From the NCBI GenBank assembly GCA_946479725.1, contig CAMLHB010000001.1, forward strand, positions 1 through 46,138: a DNA stretch of 46,138 bases, in the 5' to 3' direction. Origin of the DNA: an uncultured Actinomycetes bacterium. Lineage in GTDB: Bacteria; Actinomycetota; Thermoleophilia; Solirubrobacterales; 70-9. The notes beneath the pieces were generated by a model, which ran no database searches, was not told the origin of the DNA, and worked only from the letters and a program-made list of their open reading frames with translations. Shown here one piece after another: positions 1 through 7,264 of the stretch (its first letter is position 1; each line of letters opens with the position of its first letter). A program made the translations under genes and the position numbers.

Positions 1-50
1 CGTCGCCGGGATCGAAGAAGGCGTTCTGCTCGCCCCGGAAGAGGCTCTGA
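1..50 (+). CDS. Possible 3' end of an upstream gene
   Basis: One frame stops with TGA 48-50, overlapping ATG 50 as TGATG. It would end ...FCSPRKRL. The alternative is that the frame leading into ATG 50 continues from the left. See the finding on joining the window ends. Confidence 0.3.
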   Translation, partial: SPGSKKAFCSPRKRL

Positions 51-358
51 TGGAGGCCAACGCGATCGACATCCGCCTGCGCAACCACGACGCCCGCCTA
101 GACGCAAGCCACCGTTCGATCACCACCCTGCGGGACATCTGCGCCCGCCACGAGACCGAAATCAAGGTAACGAGCACCGAGCTACGGGAAGTCCGCGACG
201 ACATCGCCGAGATCCGCAAGACGCTCGACGCTCACCGCAAGGAACAGCGGGAAGAAAACAAGTGGGTCCAGCGGGGCCTCTGGGTCGCGGCGGCCACTTT
301 CACCGGCTTCTTCTTCTCGGCCCTGGTCCTCCTCTTCCAAGGGACTGGGCATGGATAG
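50..358 (+). CDS. XhlA-like coiled-coil membrane protein of the lysis cassette
   Basis: 102 residues. Residues 1-75 are charged and heptad-like (predicted coiled coil), followed by one hydrophobic segment at about 76-96 and a short tail. That is the layout of the XhlA/haemolysin family, which sits beside holin and endolysin in many phages and assists lysis at the membrane. The ATG has a purine-rich GGAAGAGG about six bases upstream. A TGA in another frame (48-50) overlaps the ATG as TGATG, which would suit the end of an upstream gene. The same frame is also open upstream to base 2, so an N-terminal extension from outside the window cannot be excluded. The family call comes from architecture and context, not a diagnostic motif. 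Confidence 0.7.
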   Translation: MEANAIDIRLRNHDARLDASHRSITTLRDICARHETEIKVTSTELREVRDDIAEIRKTLDAHRKEQREENKWVQRGLWVAAATFTGFFFSALVLLFQGTGHG

Positions 359-737
359 GGTCGCCATTGGGCCGGTCAAGGGGTTGAAAGTCGCCATCGC
401 CGCTTTCGTCCTGAGCGTCGTGCTCTTCGTCATCGTCGTCGGTGGCCTGATCGTCGTCTTCGCGACCCGCAACGACGAGCTGGAGCGCTTCTCCCAGGAT
501 CTCCGGGCGGGGCTGGTCCGGAACTGCGAGACGAACGGCAACCCCCTACGGGAAGCGGTCCGCGGGCAGTTGCGCGAAGAGATCCACAAACGCGGGACCA
601 TCGACTACTCCCGGTTCTTCCCCGACATCCCGCCAGCGGAACTGGAGAGCCTCCTCGCCCAGCAGAACCGGGCCGACCACAAGACCCTGCGGAAGCTCGC
701 CCCGGTGGACTGCCCCTCGCTGTTCCCCAGCCCGTAG
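351..737 (+). CDS. Membrane-anchored protein with extracytoplasmic domain (lysis cassette)
   Basis: 128 residues. A strong transmembrane segment spans about residues 14-40. It is followed by a hydrophilic domain with a conserved-looking CETNGNPLREAVR stretch and a second Cys near the C terminus (VDCPSL), which could form a disulfide outside the membrane. The ATG lies eight bases inside the end of the preceding gene. Position between the XhlA-like gene and the endolysin suggests a lysis accessory role, such as a spanin-like or holin-modulating function. I do not recognise a named family. Confidence 0.7.
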   Translation: MDRVAIGPVKGLKVAIAAFVLSVVLFVIVVGGLIVVFATRNDELERFSQDLRAGLVRNCETNGNPLREAVRGQLREEIHKRGTIDYSRFFPDIPPAELESLLAQQNRADHKTLRKLAPVDCPSLFPSP

Positions 738-746
738 TCCCCGGCT

Positions 747-765
747 TGTGGCATGACGCGCAACA
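747..765. promoter_or_regulatory. Dispersed operator-like palindrome, site 1
   Basis: TGTGGCA-TGACG-CGCAACA: a degenerate member (5-base spacer) of the TGTYGCA...YGCRACA family, 25 bases before site 2 and upstream of the endolysin. Confidence 0.35.
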
Positions 766-790
766 GAGAATCCGTTGCTCCGCCCGGTTC

Positions 791-810
791 TGTCGCATTA
801 GCCTGCGACA
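791..810. promoter_or_regulatory. Dispersed operator-like palindrome, site 2
   Basis: TGTCGCA-TTAGCC-TGCGACA: a perfect 7-bp inverted repeat with a 6-base spacer, ending nine bases before the endolysin GTG and overlapping a TAGCCT -10-like hexamer. Its arms are identical to those of site 7 upstream of the terminase. Confidence 0.6.
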
Positions 811-819
811 CTCTGGGGC

Positions 820-1626
820 GTGAAGAAGCTGAAGGAAGCCCTCGCGAAGGTCTCTGAAGCCCTGGAGCCGAATCGTCGACTCCTCGCTCGGGCTCAGCGC
901 CGCTACAAGGCGAACCGCAAACGGGCCTACGTCGCCCACAACCAGCAGGTGAGGGCGCAGCAGAAGGCCGACCGCATCCGCAAGACTTCTCCCGCCAGGG
1001 CGCGGCAGATCGATGCCGATGCCTTGCGCCACGGTCACGTCGCGTACCGGAACCACCAGCGGGCGCAGTTCTGGCTCGGCCGGATAAAGGTCCTCACCCA
1101 GCGGCTGCACGGCATCGAGAGCGACCATATCGCCCTGGAGGCGGAACTACGGAAGCTCAACCACGTCACGATCGCTGGCAACAAGGCGACGGGGGGGACG
1201 CGCGATGAGCGGCTGCGCGCGGTCATGCTCGCCTCGGCCAAGGCGTGTGCAGCGGGTCATCGCCCGAACTTCTACAGCCAGATCGGCTCCTGGGACGTCG
1301 ACCACTGCATCACCGGGGAGCATTACGGCGAGCGGTCGGATTGCTCAAGCTGGGCCACGTCCGTCTACCGCTCCGCAGGACTCCCCGATCCCAACGGCGA
1401 GCGCTACAGCGGCGGCTACACCGGCACCCTGGGGGCGCACGGGAAGCCCACCGACAACCCGAAGCCGGGAGACCTCGTGCTCTACGGGCCGTTCCCGCAC
1501 CACCACGTCGAGGTCGTTCTGGATCCCGAGAAGCAGACGACGATCGGCCACGGCTCGGCGCCCGTCGACCAGGGCGTCTTCGACCTGTTCGGCGACCACG
1601 ACTACGTAATCCGCACCTACCGGTAA
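820..1626 (+). CDS. Endolysin: coiled-coil N-terminus plus NlpC/P60 peptidase domain
   Basis: 268 residues from a GTG start. The N-terminal ~120 residues are very basic and helical (probable coiled coil or wall-binding arm). Residues ~130-268 form an NlpC/P60-type cysteine peptidase. The catalytic Cys is in SDCSSW (Cys175). Further on come a KPGDLVLYG segment and a His cluster (His227-229, HHHVEVV) that supplies the catalytic His. Such enzymes cut peptidoglycan peptide stems from the cytoplasmic side after holin opening. The holin gene follows ten bases later. No signal peptide is seen, consistent with holin-dependent export. Confidence 0.85.
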   Translation: MKKLKEALAKVSEALEPNRRLLARAQRRYKANRKRAYVAHNQQVRAQQKADRIRKTSPARARQIDADALRHGHVAYRNHQRAQFWLGRIKVLTQRLHGIESDHIALEAELRKLNHVTIAGNKATGGTRDERLRAVMLASAKACAAGHRPNFYSQIGSWDVDHCITGEHYGERSDCSSWATSVYRSAGLPDPNGERYSGGYTGTLGAHGKPTDNPKPGDLVLYGPFPHHHVEVVLDPEKQTTIGHGSAPVDQGVFDLFGDHDYVIRTYR

Positions 1627-1635
1627 GGAGCCACC

Positions 1636-1806
1636 ATGCAGCCGCTTCATCCCAAGGTTAAGGTCCCGGCGGTCATCGGCACGATCATCGCCATCGTCCT
1701 CGCCGTCCTCGCGGGTCTCACGGCGGTTCCGGCCGTCGCGCCCTACGTGGCGATCGGCGTCACGATCATCAACTCGGTCTCGGCCTACTTCACCTACTCG
1801 GCATGA
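1636..1806 (+). CDS. Holin, small two-TM protein
   Basis: 56 residues with a short basic N terminus (MQPLHPKVKVP) and two hydrophobic segments, about residues 12-32 and 37-54, separated by a Pro-containing turn. Size, topology and position directly after the endolysin match small actinophage holins, which form the membrane lesion that times lysis. A purine-rich TAAGGAG precedes the ATG. The stop overlaps the next start (ATGA). Confidence 0.75.
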   Translation: MQPLHPKVKVPAVIGTIIAIVLAVLAGLTAVPAVAPYVAIGVTIINSVSAYFTYSA

Positions 1807-1874
1807 GCCTCGTCACGCTCCTCCTGATCATCCTGCTGATCCTCGTGATCCTCGCCGTCGCCGGCAGGCTCTAG
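1803..1874 (+). CDS. 23-residue single-TM peptide
   Basis: Starts at the ATGA overlap with the holin stop and encodes a 23-residue peptide, almost entirely Leu/Ile/Val, ending AGRL. The beginning MSLVTLLLIILL resembles the start of DUF3309-type membrane peptides. Its coupling to the holin suggests a co-expressed membrane partner such as an antiholin or second holin component. It is very short, so chance cannot be ruled out, but such hydrophobic content from a properly coupled start is unlikely to be random. Confidence 0.55.
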   Translation: MSLVTLLLIILLILVILAVAGRL

Positions 1875-1928
1875 CCCTAAGCGAATAGCCGACCGTTACC
1901 GGGTATTGACGATCTGCCCGTAGTGGGG

Positions 1929-2192
1929 ATGGTCGCGGTGACCAACCACGAGCCCTTGGCGGGGGGAGGTCAGGCCACTATCAGCCCGGGAAGGCGCAAC
2001 ATCCAGCGCCGTCTAGCAGCAGTTGCCTACTACGCGCTCTACGGCCTCTACGAACTGACCGGAGGCGAGGAGCCCGCGCACTTCAGGCAGACCCGGCTCG
2101 ACCTCGAGGAGATGCTTCGGGCTCATCGAGGTCTGGGTCAAGCGGCGGGTCGGCCAGACCTACGGCTCCTTCCCAGCGTTCGAGATTCTTGA
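1929..2192 (+). CDS. Small hypothetical protein overlapping the repressor gene end
   Basis: About 87 residues (a GTG at 1923 is an alternative start). The middle, AYYALYGLYELTGGEE, looks like a genuine helical protein core. The last ~36 codons overlap the 3' end of the opposite-strand repressor gene and have poor third-position GC there, so the true C terminus may differ. No family recognised. It may be transcribed from the TTGACG-containing region near 1906. Confidence 0.45.
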   Translation: MVAVTNHEPLAGGGQATISPGRRNIQRRLAAVAYYALYGLYELTGGEEPAHFRQTRLDLEEMLRAHRGLGQAAGRPDLRLLPSVRDS

Positions 2193-2475
2193 TCGCCTGC
2201 TCCCAGCCAATGACGGAGGGGTCGTACTCGGAGCGGGCCTTCCATAGGCGGTACTCCGCGAAGGTCTCTGGCTGTATCAGCAGCGTCTTGGCAATCGCCT
2301 CCAGATGCTCGGGCTGGGCCGCGATCTCCCCTGAGACCAGGCGGGCGATCGAGGACTGATCTCGCTTCCACCCGTGGGCGATAGCCCTGCGTGCCAGCTC
2401 CCGGCGACTGATGCCTTCCAGCTGGAGGAGAGATTGGACGGTTTCCGGGAACGGCTTGTTGCTCTTCACGGGCAT
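2083..2475 (-). CDS. HTH repressor, probable immunity repressor
   Basis: 130 residues. Residues ~7-60 form an XRE/CI-type helix-turn-helix: ISRRELARRA and DQSSIARLVSGE around the turn, then EHLEAIAKTLLI and PETFAEYRLWKAR, the last resembling the YFAEYR motif of many actinobacterial phage repressors. It is transcribed away from the Cro-like gene at 2602, and the AT-richer gap 2476-2601 between them is the expected switch region. GGGGTAGGAAC precedes its ATG as RBS. I infer that it maintains lysogeny and may bind the dispersed palindromes. The C-terminal ~25 residues are acidic, Pro-rich and probably disordered. Confidence 0.75.
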   Translation of the reverse strand: MPVKSNKPFPETVQSLLQLEGISRRELARRAIAHGWKRDQSSIARLVSGEIAAQPEHLEAIAKTLLIQPETFAEYRLWKARSEYDPSVIGWEQAIKNLERWEGAVGLADPPLDPDLDEPEASPRGRAGSA

Positions 2476-2601
2476 TGTTCCTACCCCTTTTCTGGCCTGC
2501 GCTGTTGAGTCAGCCGGGATATTCCTAGCACTTTCCGAAGAAATTTACATGTGCATGTGCTTGTCAATGTCCGATAGATGTGATTGGCTTCCGTCTGTCG
2601 C
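2476..2601. promoter_or_regulatory. Divergent immunity promoter region
   Basis: A 126-base, relatively AT-rich gap between divergent repressor and Cro-like genes. It holds a consensus minus-strand -35 TTGACA (plus-strand 2562-2567), a direct repeat CATGTGC-ATGTGC (2549-2560) next to it, and palindrome site 3 at the Cro-like start. No good -10 was found for either direction. Context makes it the likely operator/promoter region of the lysis-lysogeny switch. Confidence 0.5.
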
Positions 2602-2615
2602 ATGAAGCCGCAACA
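2596..2615. promoter_or_regulatory. Dispersed operator-like palindrome, site 3
   Basis: TGTCGCA-TGAAGC-CGCAACA, overlapping the ATG (2602) of the Cro-like gene. The right arm CGCAACA is repeated directly at 2616-2622. This is the family member inside the immunity region, which ties the motif to the repressor. Confidence 0.5.
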
Positions 2616-2832
2616 CGCAACACCCTTCGCCCAGATCCTGGCTGACCGTCAGATGACCAACAGGGCGCTTGCCAGCGCGATCGACACGACCGAAGCCAAT
2701 GTTTCGAAGATCCGCAACGGTCTGCGTCCGGGGAAAAACTTGCAGGATCGGATCTGCGACAAGCTGAAGCTTTCCGACGAGGAGATGGTCGCGTTGGGCT
2801 GGAACACCACCAAGGAGAAGGCGGAGGCATGA
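2602..2832 (+). CDS. Cro-like HTH regulator
   Basis: 76 residues. It is an XRE-type helix-turn-helix over most of its length: FAQILADRQMTNRALASAID, then TTEANVSKIRNGLRPGKNLQDRICDKLKL. Size and divergent position next to the repressor fit a Cro-like early regulator. I chose ATG 2602 over the in-frame TTG 2584 because the homology-like region begins at once and site 3 overlaps the ATG, suggesting little or no leader. The stop overlaps the next start by ATGA, so it probably heads the recombination operon. Confidence 0.75.
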   Translation: MKPQHATPFAQILADRQMTNRALASAIDTTEANVSKIRNGLRPGKNLQDRICDKLKLSDEEMVALGWNTTKEKAEA

Positions 2833-3866
2833 ACCCGGCCCAGAAGCGGGTCCTGGAGGACCTGCAGGACTCCTACGGCGAGGGCGAGGTCGTGGACGGC
2901 GACTCGGGAGGAGACGTCATCTTCCGCGCCGGCGAGCAGGAACTTCTGATCTCCGAGGACGGCGCGATCGTCGAACCTCACGAATCTTCGGGCGGCTCGG
3001 GTGGGGCCGCACCGGAGTCCGCCACCCCCACGGCGGATCAGCAGCAGGGCGACCCCGACGCCTGCGCACACACCGGCACGGGGTCCCCTGCTGTGTCCTT
3101 CCCCGTTGACTCCTTCCGCGAGGCGGCGATCCACCTGCGGCGGCCGTTCACCGCGGAGGCGGTCAAGTGGAAAGTGCAGGCGACCTGGGAGGGCGGCGCG
3201 CTGATCGTCCCCTACATCGATGCCCGCCTTGTGGTCGAGCGGCTGAACCTGGTCGTCCCGCATCTCTGGTACGACGACTACGAATCGGTCGCTGGGGGCA
3301 AAGGGCTGCTCTGCCGCCTGACCATCGACGGCATCACTCGCCAGGATGTCGGCGGCGGCTACCAGGGCAAGGGCCTGTACTCCGACGCGCTCAAGCGAGC
3401 GGCCGTCAAGTTCGGGATCGGTGTCTCCCTCTACGCGCTGCCCCAGATCAAGTTCGACTTCTCCGAGGGCTTCCTCGCCAAGCAGGGCTCTAAGCAGGCC
3501 ACGGTCCTCACCGACAAGGGGCTCGCGCGCTGTCAGTCCGGTTACCGCGCTTGGCTGAAGGAAGCGGCGGGCAAGAACTTCGGCGACCCGCTCGACCACG
3601 GCGACATCGGCGAGTCCTACGGCGACGTGGAGGCCGAGCAGCCGGTCGAGGGGCCTCCCGAGGAGCCACGCCCCGAGAAGCTGACCACGGCGGCAGGCAC
3701 GGCGCTGATCGAGAAGGCCGAGCAGCTGCACAAGACCGTGGACAAGAAGGCCATGCCACCGGCGGCCTTCCGGCGCCAGCTCGAGGGTGCCTGGCACTCC
3801 GAGGAGGAGTTGAAGAAGCTGATCGGGGTCCTTGAGGGGCTGCAGCCAGCGGGAGCCAAATCGTGA
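2829..3866 (+). CDS. Rad52/Rad22-type single-strand annealing protein
   Basis: 345 residues. The core at about 95-205 carries the Rad52-family pattern: FPVDSFREAAIHLRRPF, KWKVQAT, YIDARLVVERLN, then RLTIDGITRQDVG and the GLYSDALKRAAVKFGIG helix. Such phage proteins coat and anneal single-stranded DNA, driving recombination-dependent repair and replication. An acidic linker (residues ~15-80) precedes the core and a charged helical tail follows. The Fe-S exonuclease downstream (4575-5699) is the expected partner that resects the ends. Start overlaps the Cro-like stop (ATGA). Confidence 0.85.
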   Translation: MNPAQKRVLEDLQDSYGEGEVVDGDSGGDVIFRAGEQELLISEDGAIVEPHESSGGSGGAAPESATPTADQQQGDPDACAHTGTGSPAVSFPVDSFREAAIHLRRPFTAEAVKWKVQATWEGGALIVPYIDARLVVERLNLVVPHLWYDDYESVAGGKGLLCRLTIDGITRQDVGGGYQGKGLYSDALKRAAVKFGIGVSLYALPQIKFDFSEGFLAKQGSKQATVLTDKGLARCQSGYRAWLKEAAGKNFGDPLDHGDIGESYGDVEAEQPVEGPPEEPRPEKLTTAAGTALIEKAEQLHKTVDKKAMPPAAFRRQLEGAWHSEEELKKLIGVLEGLQPAGAKS

Positions 3867-4036
3867 TCTTCCAGGCCCTCCACGCCGCCATCGGCAACTT
3901 CGCCTTCGGCTTGGTCATCGGCTGCACGATCGCCCTGGTAGCCGTGACGATCAGCGAGCGGCACAACAAGCGGGCGCAGCACGAGGCCATCCGCGAGATC
4001 GAGCAGCGCGGGCGCAGGGGAGGGCGGCGGCTGTGA
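3863..4036 (+). CDS. Small membrane protein
   Basis: 57 residues from a GTG overlapping the previous stop. One hydrophobic segment (about residues 10-31, GLVIGCTIALVAV) is followed by a very basic tail (RRGGRRL). It lies in the recombination operon with overlaps at both ends, which supports it being real. No function recognised. Confidence 0.6.
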   Translation: MIFQALHAAIGNFAFGLVIGCTIALVAVTISERHNKRAQHEAIREIEQRGRRGGRRL

Positions 4037-4578
4037 CCCGCGCGTGCCCAGCCTGCGGCGCGGACCTGACTGGCGCTCACGGCAAGCGGGTGTGGTGCTC
4101 GGAGAAGTGTCGCAAGACCAAGTACGCGGGCACGTGCATCGACTGCGGGGGGCCGACCAACGGGACGGCAAATGGGCGTGAGCGCGCCCCTGAGCGATGC
4201 AACACCTGTGCTCGGCAGCGGTTCGCGGACCGCAACGCCCTGCTTTGCGAGATGTGGGAAGCCGAAGAGCCGGTCTCCTACATCGCCGAGAAATGCGGGA
4301 TGACCGAGGAGGCCGTCTATAGCTGGATGCACGTTCACCGCCATCGATACGGGCAGGACATTCCGCTCGGTCGCCTTGGCGGCAACTTCTCCACCCGCGA
4401 GGCCCGCCGCCATCGGATGATCGAGCTGAAGCGGGAAGGACGTAGTAATGCCGAGATCGCCGAGATAACCGGCTTCGCGTCGGCGTCCAGCGTCAGCGCC
4501 GCGTTCACCACCATGCGGAAGAAGGGCTGGGACGTGCCCGCACATCCCCCCGTCCGCCGTCAAAGGGTCGCCGCATGA
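4033..4578 (+). CDS. Zinc-finger / helix-turn-helix protein
   Basis: 181 residues from a GTG coupled to the previous stop. The N-terminal ~60 residues hold paired Cys motifs (CPACG, CSEKC, CIDCG, CNTC), enough for two zinc sites. Two helix-turn-helix-like segments follow: EEPVSYIAEKCGMTEEAVYSW and REGRSNAEIAEITGF with SASSVSAAFTTMRKKGW. It is probably a DNA-binding regulator or recombination accessory between the annealase and the exonuclease. The arrangement also resembles DNA-binding arms of HNH proteins, but no HNH motif is present. Confidence 0.65.
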   Translation: MTRACPACGADLTGAHGKRVWCSEKCRKTKYAGTCIDCGGPTNGTANGRERAPERCNTCARQRFADRNALLCEMWEAEEPVSYIAEKCGMTEEAVYSWMHVHRHRYGQDIPLGRLGGNFSTREARRHRMIELKREGRSNAEIAEITGFASASSVSAAFTTMRKKGWDVPAHPPVRRQRVAA

Positions 4579-5699
4579 CCGAGACCGTCGAGCGGCCGGC
4601 CACCCTGCGGCAGACCCTCCTCGCCCGCCACGACAAGTGCCCCTACTCCGCGATGCTGGCGATGAAGTACGAGGGCAGCTCCGACAGCCACGCAGCGGCC
4701 CGCGGTACCGCCTTCCATCAGGTCGCCGAGCGGGCGATCACGGAGATGGTCCAGCGCGAGGAAGCCTCCATGCCCGGTGACGTCTGCCGCACGATCGCCG
4801 AAGAGGTTCTGCGCGAGCGGACCGACCTGGTGATGTCGGCGGCCGAGCAGGACGTGGTTCGCCTCTGCGCCTACAACTTCGGCGAGGGCTACGTGGTCGA
4901 TCCGGGGGCGGTGGTCGGCGTTGAGGTCCCGCTGCAGATGGAACTCGGCGGCTTCACGCTCACCGGCACCGTCGACCTGATCGAAGCCCATGGCTCCACG
5001 CTGCACATCCGGGACTTCAAGACCTCGCTCGCGATCAAAAAGCGCGAGGAGGTCGCCCGGGGCTTCCAGGGCAAGATGTACGCGCTGCTCTGCCTCTTCG
5101 GCACCCACCGCGACACCGGCCTCTCGCTCGGCGCCGGGATCACCGACGTCAACTTCGCCGAGGTCTATCCGCGCTACCGGGATAAGGAGAGCGGCCAGCT
5201 GATCCAGAAGGACGCGTTCTGGAACAAGGCCGAGGTCTACGAGTTCCGGGGTTCGGTCGAGCGGAATGTCGGCCAGTTCGCCGAACAGCTGGAGAGCGGC
5301 GAGTGGCCCGCCCGCGACGGCTCCTGGTGCGACACCTGCGCCTGCCAGCCGGAGTGCCCGATCCCCGCGAAGCTGCGGGAGCTACCCGAGATCACCACCG
5401 AGGCCGAGGCCGAGGAAGCCTTCTCGCACAAGCTGGCGCTGGAACGGGAGAGCCGCCGGGTCCAGAAGGGGCTCCGGGGCTACGTCCAAGCCACCGGTCA
5501 GCCGATCCGCGTCGGCGACTTGGCCTTCGACGCGCAGGTCATCGAGTCCCGCGCCGTCAAGGACTGGGATGCCATGACCTACGCGCTCTACCAGACCTCG
5601 GAGTTCGGCAGCCCGTTCGAGGTAACTGACCATGTGGAGATTCGGACCTCCACGAAGTACGCCAAGAGGAAAGCGACGGAGGAGGAGCTAGATGGTTGA
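4575..5699 (+). CDS. PD-(D/E)XK exonuclease with 4Fe-4S motif (RecB/AddB/Cas4-like)
   Basis: 374 residues. Nuclease motifs are all visible: GTAFH (His48), GTVDLI (Asp134), DFKTS (Asp147, Lys149) and QGKMY (Gln165, Tyr169). Cys22 (HDKCPYS) plus a C-terminal CDTCACQPEC cluster (Cys252, 255, 261) match the Fe-S staple of AddB/Cas4-type nucleases. It should degrade one strand of linear DNA ends and supply single strands to the Rad52-type annealase encoded upstream. The two form a phage recombination pair. Start is the ATGA overlap with the preceding gene. Confidence 0.85.
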   Translation: MTETVERPATLRQTLLARHDKCPYSAMLAMKYEGSSDSHAAARGTAFHQVAERAITEMVQREEASMPGDVCRTIAEEVLRERTDLVMSAAEQDVVRLCAYNFGEGYVVDPGAVVGVEVPLQMELGGFTLTGTVDLIEAHGSTLHIRDFKTSLAIKKREEVARGFQGKMYALLCLFGTHRDTGLSLGAGITDVNFAEVYPRYRDKESGQLIQKDAFWNKAEVYEFRGSVERNVGQFAEQLESGEWPARDGSWCDTCACQPECPIPAKLRELPEITTEAEAEEAFSHKLALERESRRVQKGLRGYVQATGQPIRVGDLAFDAQVIESRAVKDWDAMTYALYQTSEFGSPFEVTDHVEIRTSTKYAKRKATEEELDG

Positions 5700-5922
5700 C
5701 GAGGCAGCACAAGCGGCTCAGCGAGTCTGCAAGCGGGAGGACGAATGGGTCGAGATCCCGGCCGATCTGGGCGACGGCTTCGGTCCGGCACCCGCGATCC
5801 AGCTGAGGGGCGGCGCAGCGGACGGCGAGATCAACATCCGCTTCGAACCCGGCACGGTCGGCCGCAACGTGCGGATCACCGACCTCTGCGCCGGCATCGA
5901 CCTGATCGAGGAGTCCGCCTGA
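5692..5922 (+). CDS. Hypothetical protein
   Basis: 76 residues, acidic, no membrane segment and no recognised family. It has a beta-rich look (EINIRFEPGTVGRNVRITDL). Its start overlaps the exonuclease end by eight bases and its stop overlaps the next start, so it belongs to the same operon. Confidence 0.6.
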   Translation: MVDEAAQAAQRVCKREDEWVEIPADLGDGFGPAPAIQLRGGAADGEINIRFEPGTVGRNVRITDLCAGIDLIEESA

Positions 5923-6287
5923 TGGTCGCCGTCGAGTTCCCGATCAGCGAGGCCGAGGCCCTGCTGAAACGGCTCGCCCCGGACGGCATCAAGGCATCCA
6001 TGACGGCCGCCGAGTGCGATGCCGTCGAGGCGGCCCGCAAGCGCATCCAGCAGGCCGTGAAGGTCGAGCGCGGCTCCTGCGGCTCAGACCCGCTGGAGAT
6101 GGAGGCGCTCGCCAGCGGTCTCGTCGGGAAGCGGGTCCGTGTCCAGACCTCCTACGGCTCGGTGAAGACCGGGAAGCTGCTGCGGCTCTCCGGTTTCCGG
6201 ACGTTGGTGATCGAGGACGGCCCCTTGCGCCACCCGGTCAGCCTTGGCGTGGTGACCTCGCTGGAACGAGAGCGGGTGATCGCATGA
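5922..6287 (+). CDS. Hypothetical protein
   Basis: 121 residues starting at TGATG. The N-terminal half is helical and acidic (ISEAEALLKRLA...). The C-terminal half is a small beta domain (GKRVRVQTSYGSVKTGKLLRL...) that could be SH3/KOW-like, which is only a guess. Coupled to neighbours at both ends. Confidence 0.6.
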   Translation: MVAVEFPISEAEALLKRLAPDGIKASMTAAECDAVEAARKRIQQAVKVERGSCGSDPLEMEALASGLVGKRVRVQTSYGSVKTGKLLRLSGFRTLVIEDGPLRHPVSLGVVTSLERERVIA

Positions 6288-6550
6288 CCCACCACGACGA
6301 CGTTCCTCCGGTGGTGGTGGGGCGGGTGAGGAAGGGCAGCACGATCCGCGGCCAGATCGAGCGCGAGATTGTGGAGGCCGAGGCCGAGCGCCAGCTTGAG
6401 GACTTCAAGGAGCGGTTGCTGAGCGAGGGCAAGGCCGGGATTGCCAAAGCCCTGGTTGACGAGGGCTACGACGAGGACGACGCCTGGCCCACCGCCGAAC
6501 GGCTCATCGACTCGGCCATAGCCGCCGCTGAGTCTGGAGGGGACCAGTGA
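6284..6550 (+). CDS. Hypothetical protein
   Basis: 88 residues, highly charged and helical (IEREIVEAEAERQLEDFKERLL...), probably partly coiled coil. No family recognised. ATGA overlap with the previous gene and GTGA overlap with the next. Confidence 0.6.
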   Translation: MTHHDDVPPVVVGRVRKGSTIRGQIEREIVEAEAERQLEDFKERLLSEGKAGIAKALVDEGYDEDDAWPTAERLIDSAIAAAESGGDQ

Positions 6551-6954
6551 GCGGGTTCGAGCCAGAGCTTGGACAGGCGGTGTTCTCGAATAGCCCTTGG
6601 GCCGAACACGACGCCGAAGATCATGTGATCGCGGGGGTCGACGCCCTCTGCTTCATCGCGGCTGGGGAGGATCGGGAAAAGCTCGCGATCTTCAACCACG
6701 GCCCCGCCGGCAATATCGACAACGGGACGTTTGAGCTTCGCGCCTACTGCTGGTGTGACGGAGAGCAGGAGGGACACGAGGACGGCTGCCCGCCGAACTT
6801 CCGTTTCCCTGGCCGCGACTTCGAGGTTCGTTGGTACAAGCACAGTAGCCGGGGCGCGTCACAGAATCGCCCGATGCCGCGCGAGGAATGGCGCCGCATC
6901 CTCATCGCCTGCCTCGGCTCACTCTCCACCACCCAGCAAGGAGCCGACCAGTGA
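6547..6954 (+). CDS. Hypothetical protein with Cys/His motif
   Basis: 135 residues. The stretch CWCDGEQEGHEDGCPPNF contains Cys-X-Cys...His...Cys spacing suitable for one zinc ion and looks like a conserved phage signature. A second half, FEVRWYKHSSRG...MPREEWRRIL, is beta then helix. Function unknown. GTG start coupled to the previous gene. Confidence 0.6.
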   Translation: MSGFEPELGQAVFSNSPWAEHDAEDHVIAGVDALCFIAAGEDREKLAIFNHGPAGNIDNGTFELRAYCWCDGEQEGHEDGCPPNFRFPGRDFEVRWYKHSSRGASQNRPMPREEWRRILIACLGSLSTTQQGADQ

Positions 6955-7040
6955 GCCGCGACGACGCGATCGACCTCGGCTTGCTCGCCTTGGCCCTGGG
7001 CGCAATCGCCGGCCTTCTCCTGTTGTGGAGGCGGCGCTAA
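6951..7040 (+). CDS. 29-residue membrane peptide
   Basis: GTG start overlapping the previous stop by GTGA. Encodes a single transmembrane segment (about residues 7-24) followed by WRRR, the positive-inside anchor. Its TAA overlaps the next ATG. Overlap at both ends supports translation. Function unknown. Confidence 0.5.
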   Translation: MSRDDAIDLGLLALALGAIAGLLLLWRRR

Positions 7041-7264
7041 TGGGCGACCTGATCCACGTGAGCTTCAGCCGTGAACCCGAGGCCGTCCTGAAGAAGGCCG
7101 AGCTGGCCCATCGACTCGGCTACACCGTGCGCCACATCGAGAAGCTGACGGCTCTCGGGATGCCTTCTAAGATCGTCGGGCGCTGCCGGGTCTACCGTGA
7201 GACCGAGTGCCGCAACTGGCTCAGCCAGAGAGACAGAAAGGGAGTGGAGGCATATGCCCGATGA
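7040..7264 (+). CDS. Excisionase-like winged HTH protein
   Basis: 74 residues. The pattern KKAELAHRLGYTVRHIEKLT...CRVYRETECRNWL is a MerR/excisionase-type helix-turn-helix with wing. It overlaps the integrase gene by 11 bases. Size, fold and position point to the recombination directionality factor (Xis) that steers the integrase towards excision. It could instead be an ordinary small regulator. Confidence 0.65.
   Translation: MGDLIHVSFSREPEAVLKKAELAHRLGYTVRHIEKLTALGMPSKIVGRCRVYRETECRNWLSQRDRKGVEAYAR

Larger units (their letters stand above)
738..819 (+). promoter_or_regulatory. Putative promoter of the endolysin operon overlapped by palindromes
   Basis: The 82-base gap before the endolysin holds TTGCTC (775-780), an 18-base spacer and TAGCCT (799-804). 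The same -10 hexamer and spacing occur in the better promoter at 22995-23024. Two inverted repeats of the dispersed family (747-765 and 791-810) lie here, and the second covers the -10. I infer that lysis genes downstream are shut off by the repressor in the lysogen. Confidence 0.45.

Noticed and set aside
752..856. Short frame from the ATG inside palindrome site 1
   Set aside because: It runs into the endolysin gene out of frame, has no RBS and no protein-like features.
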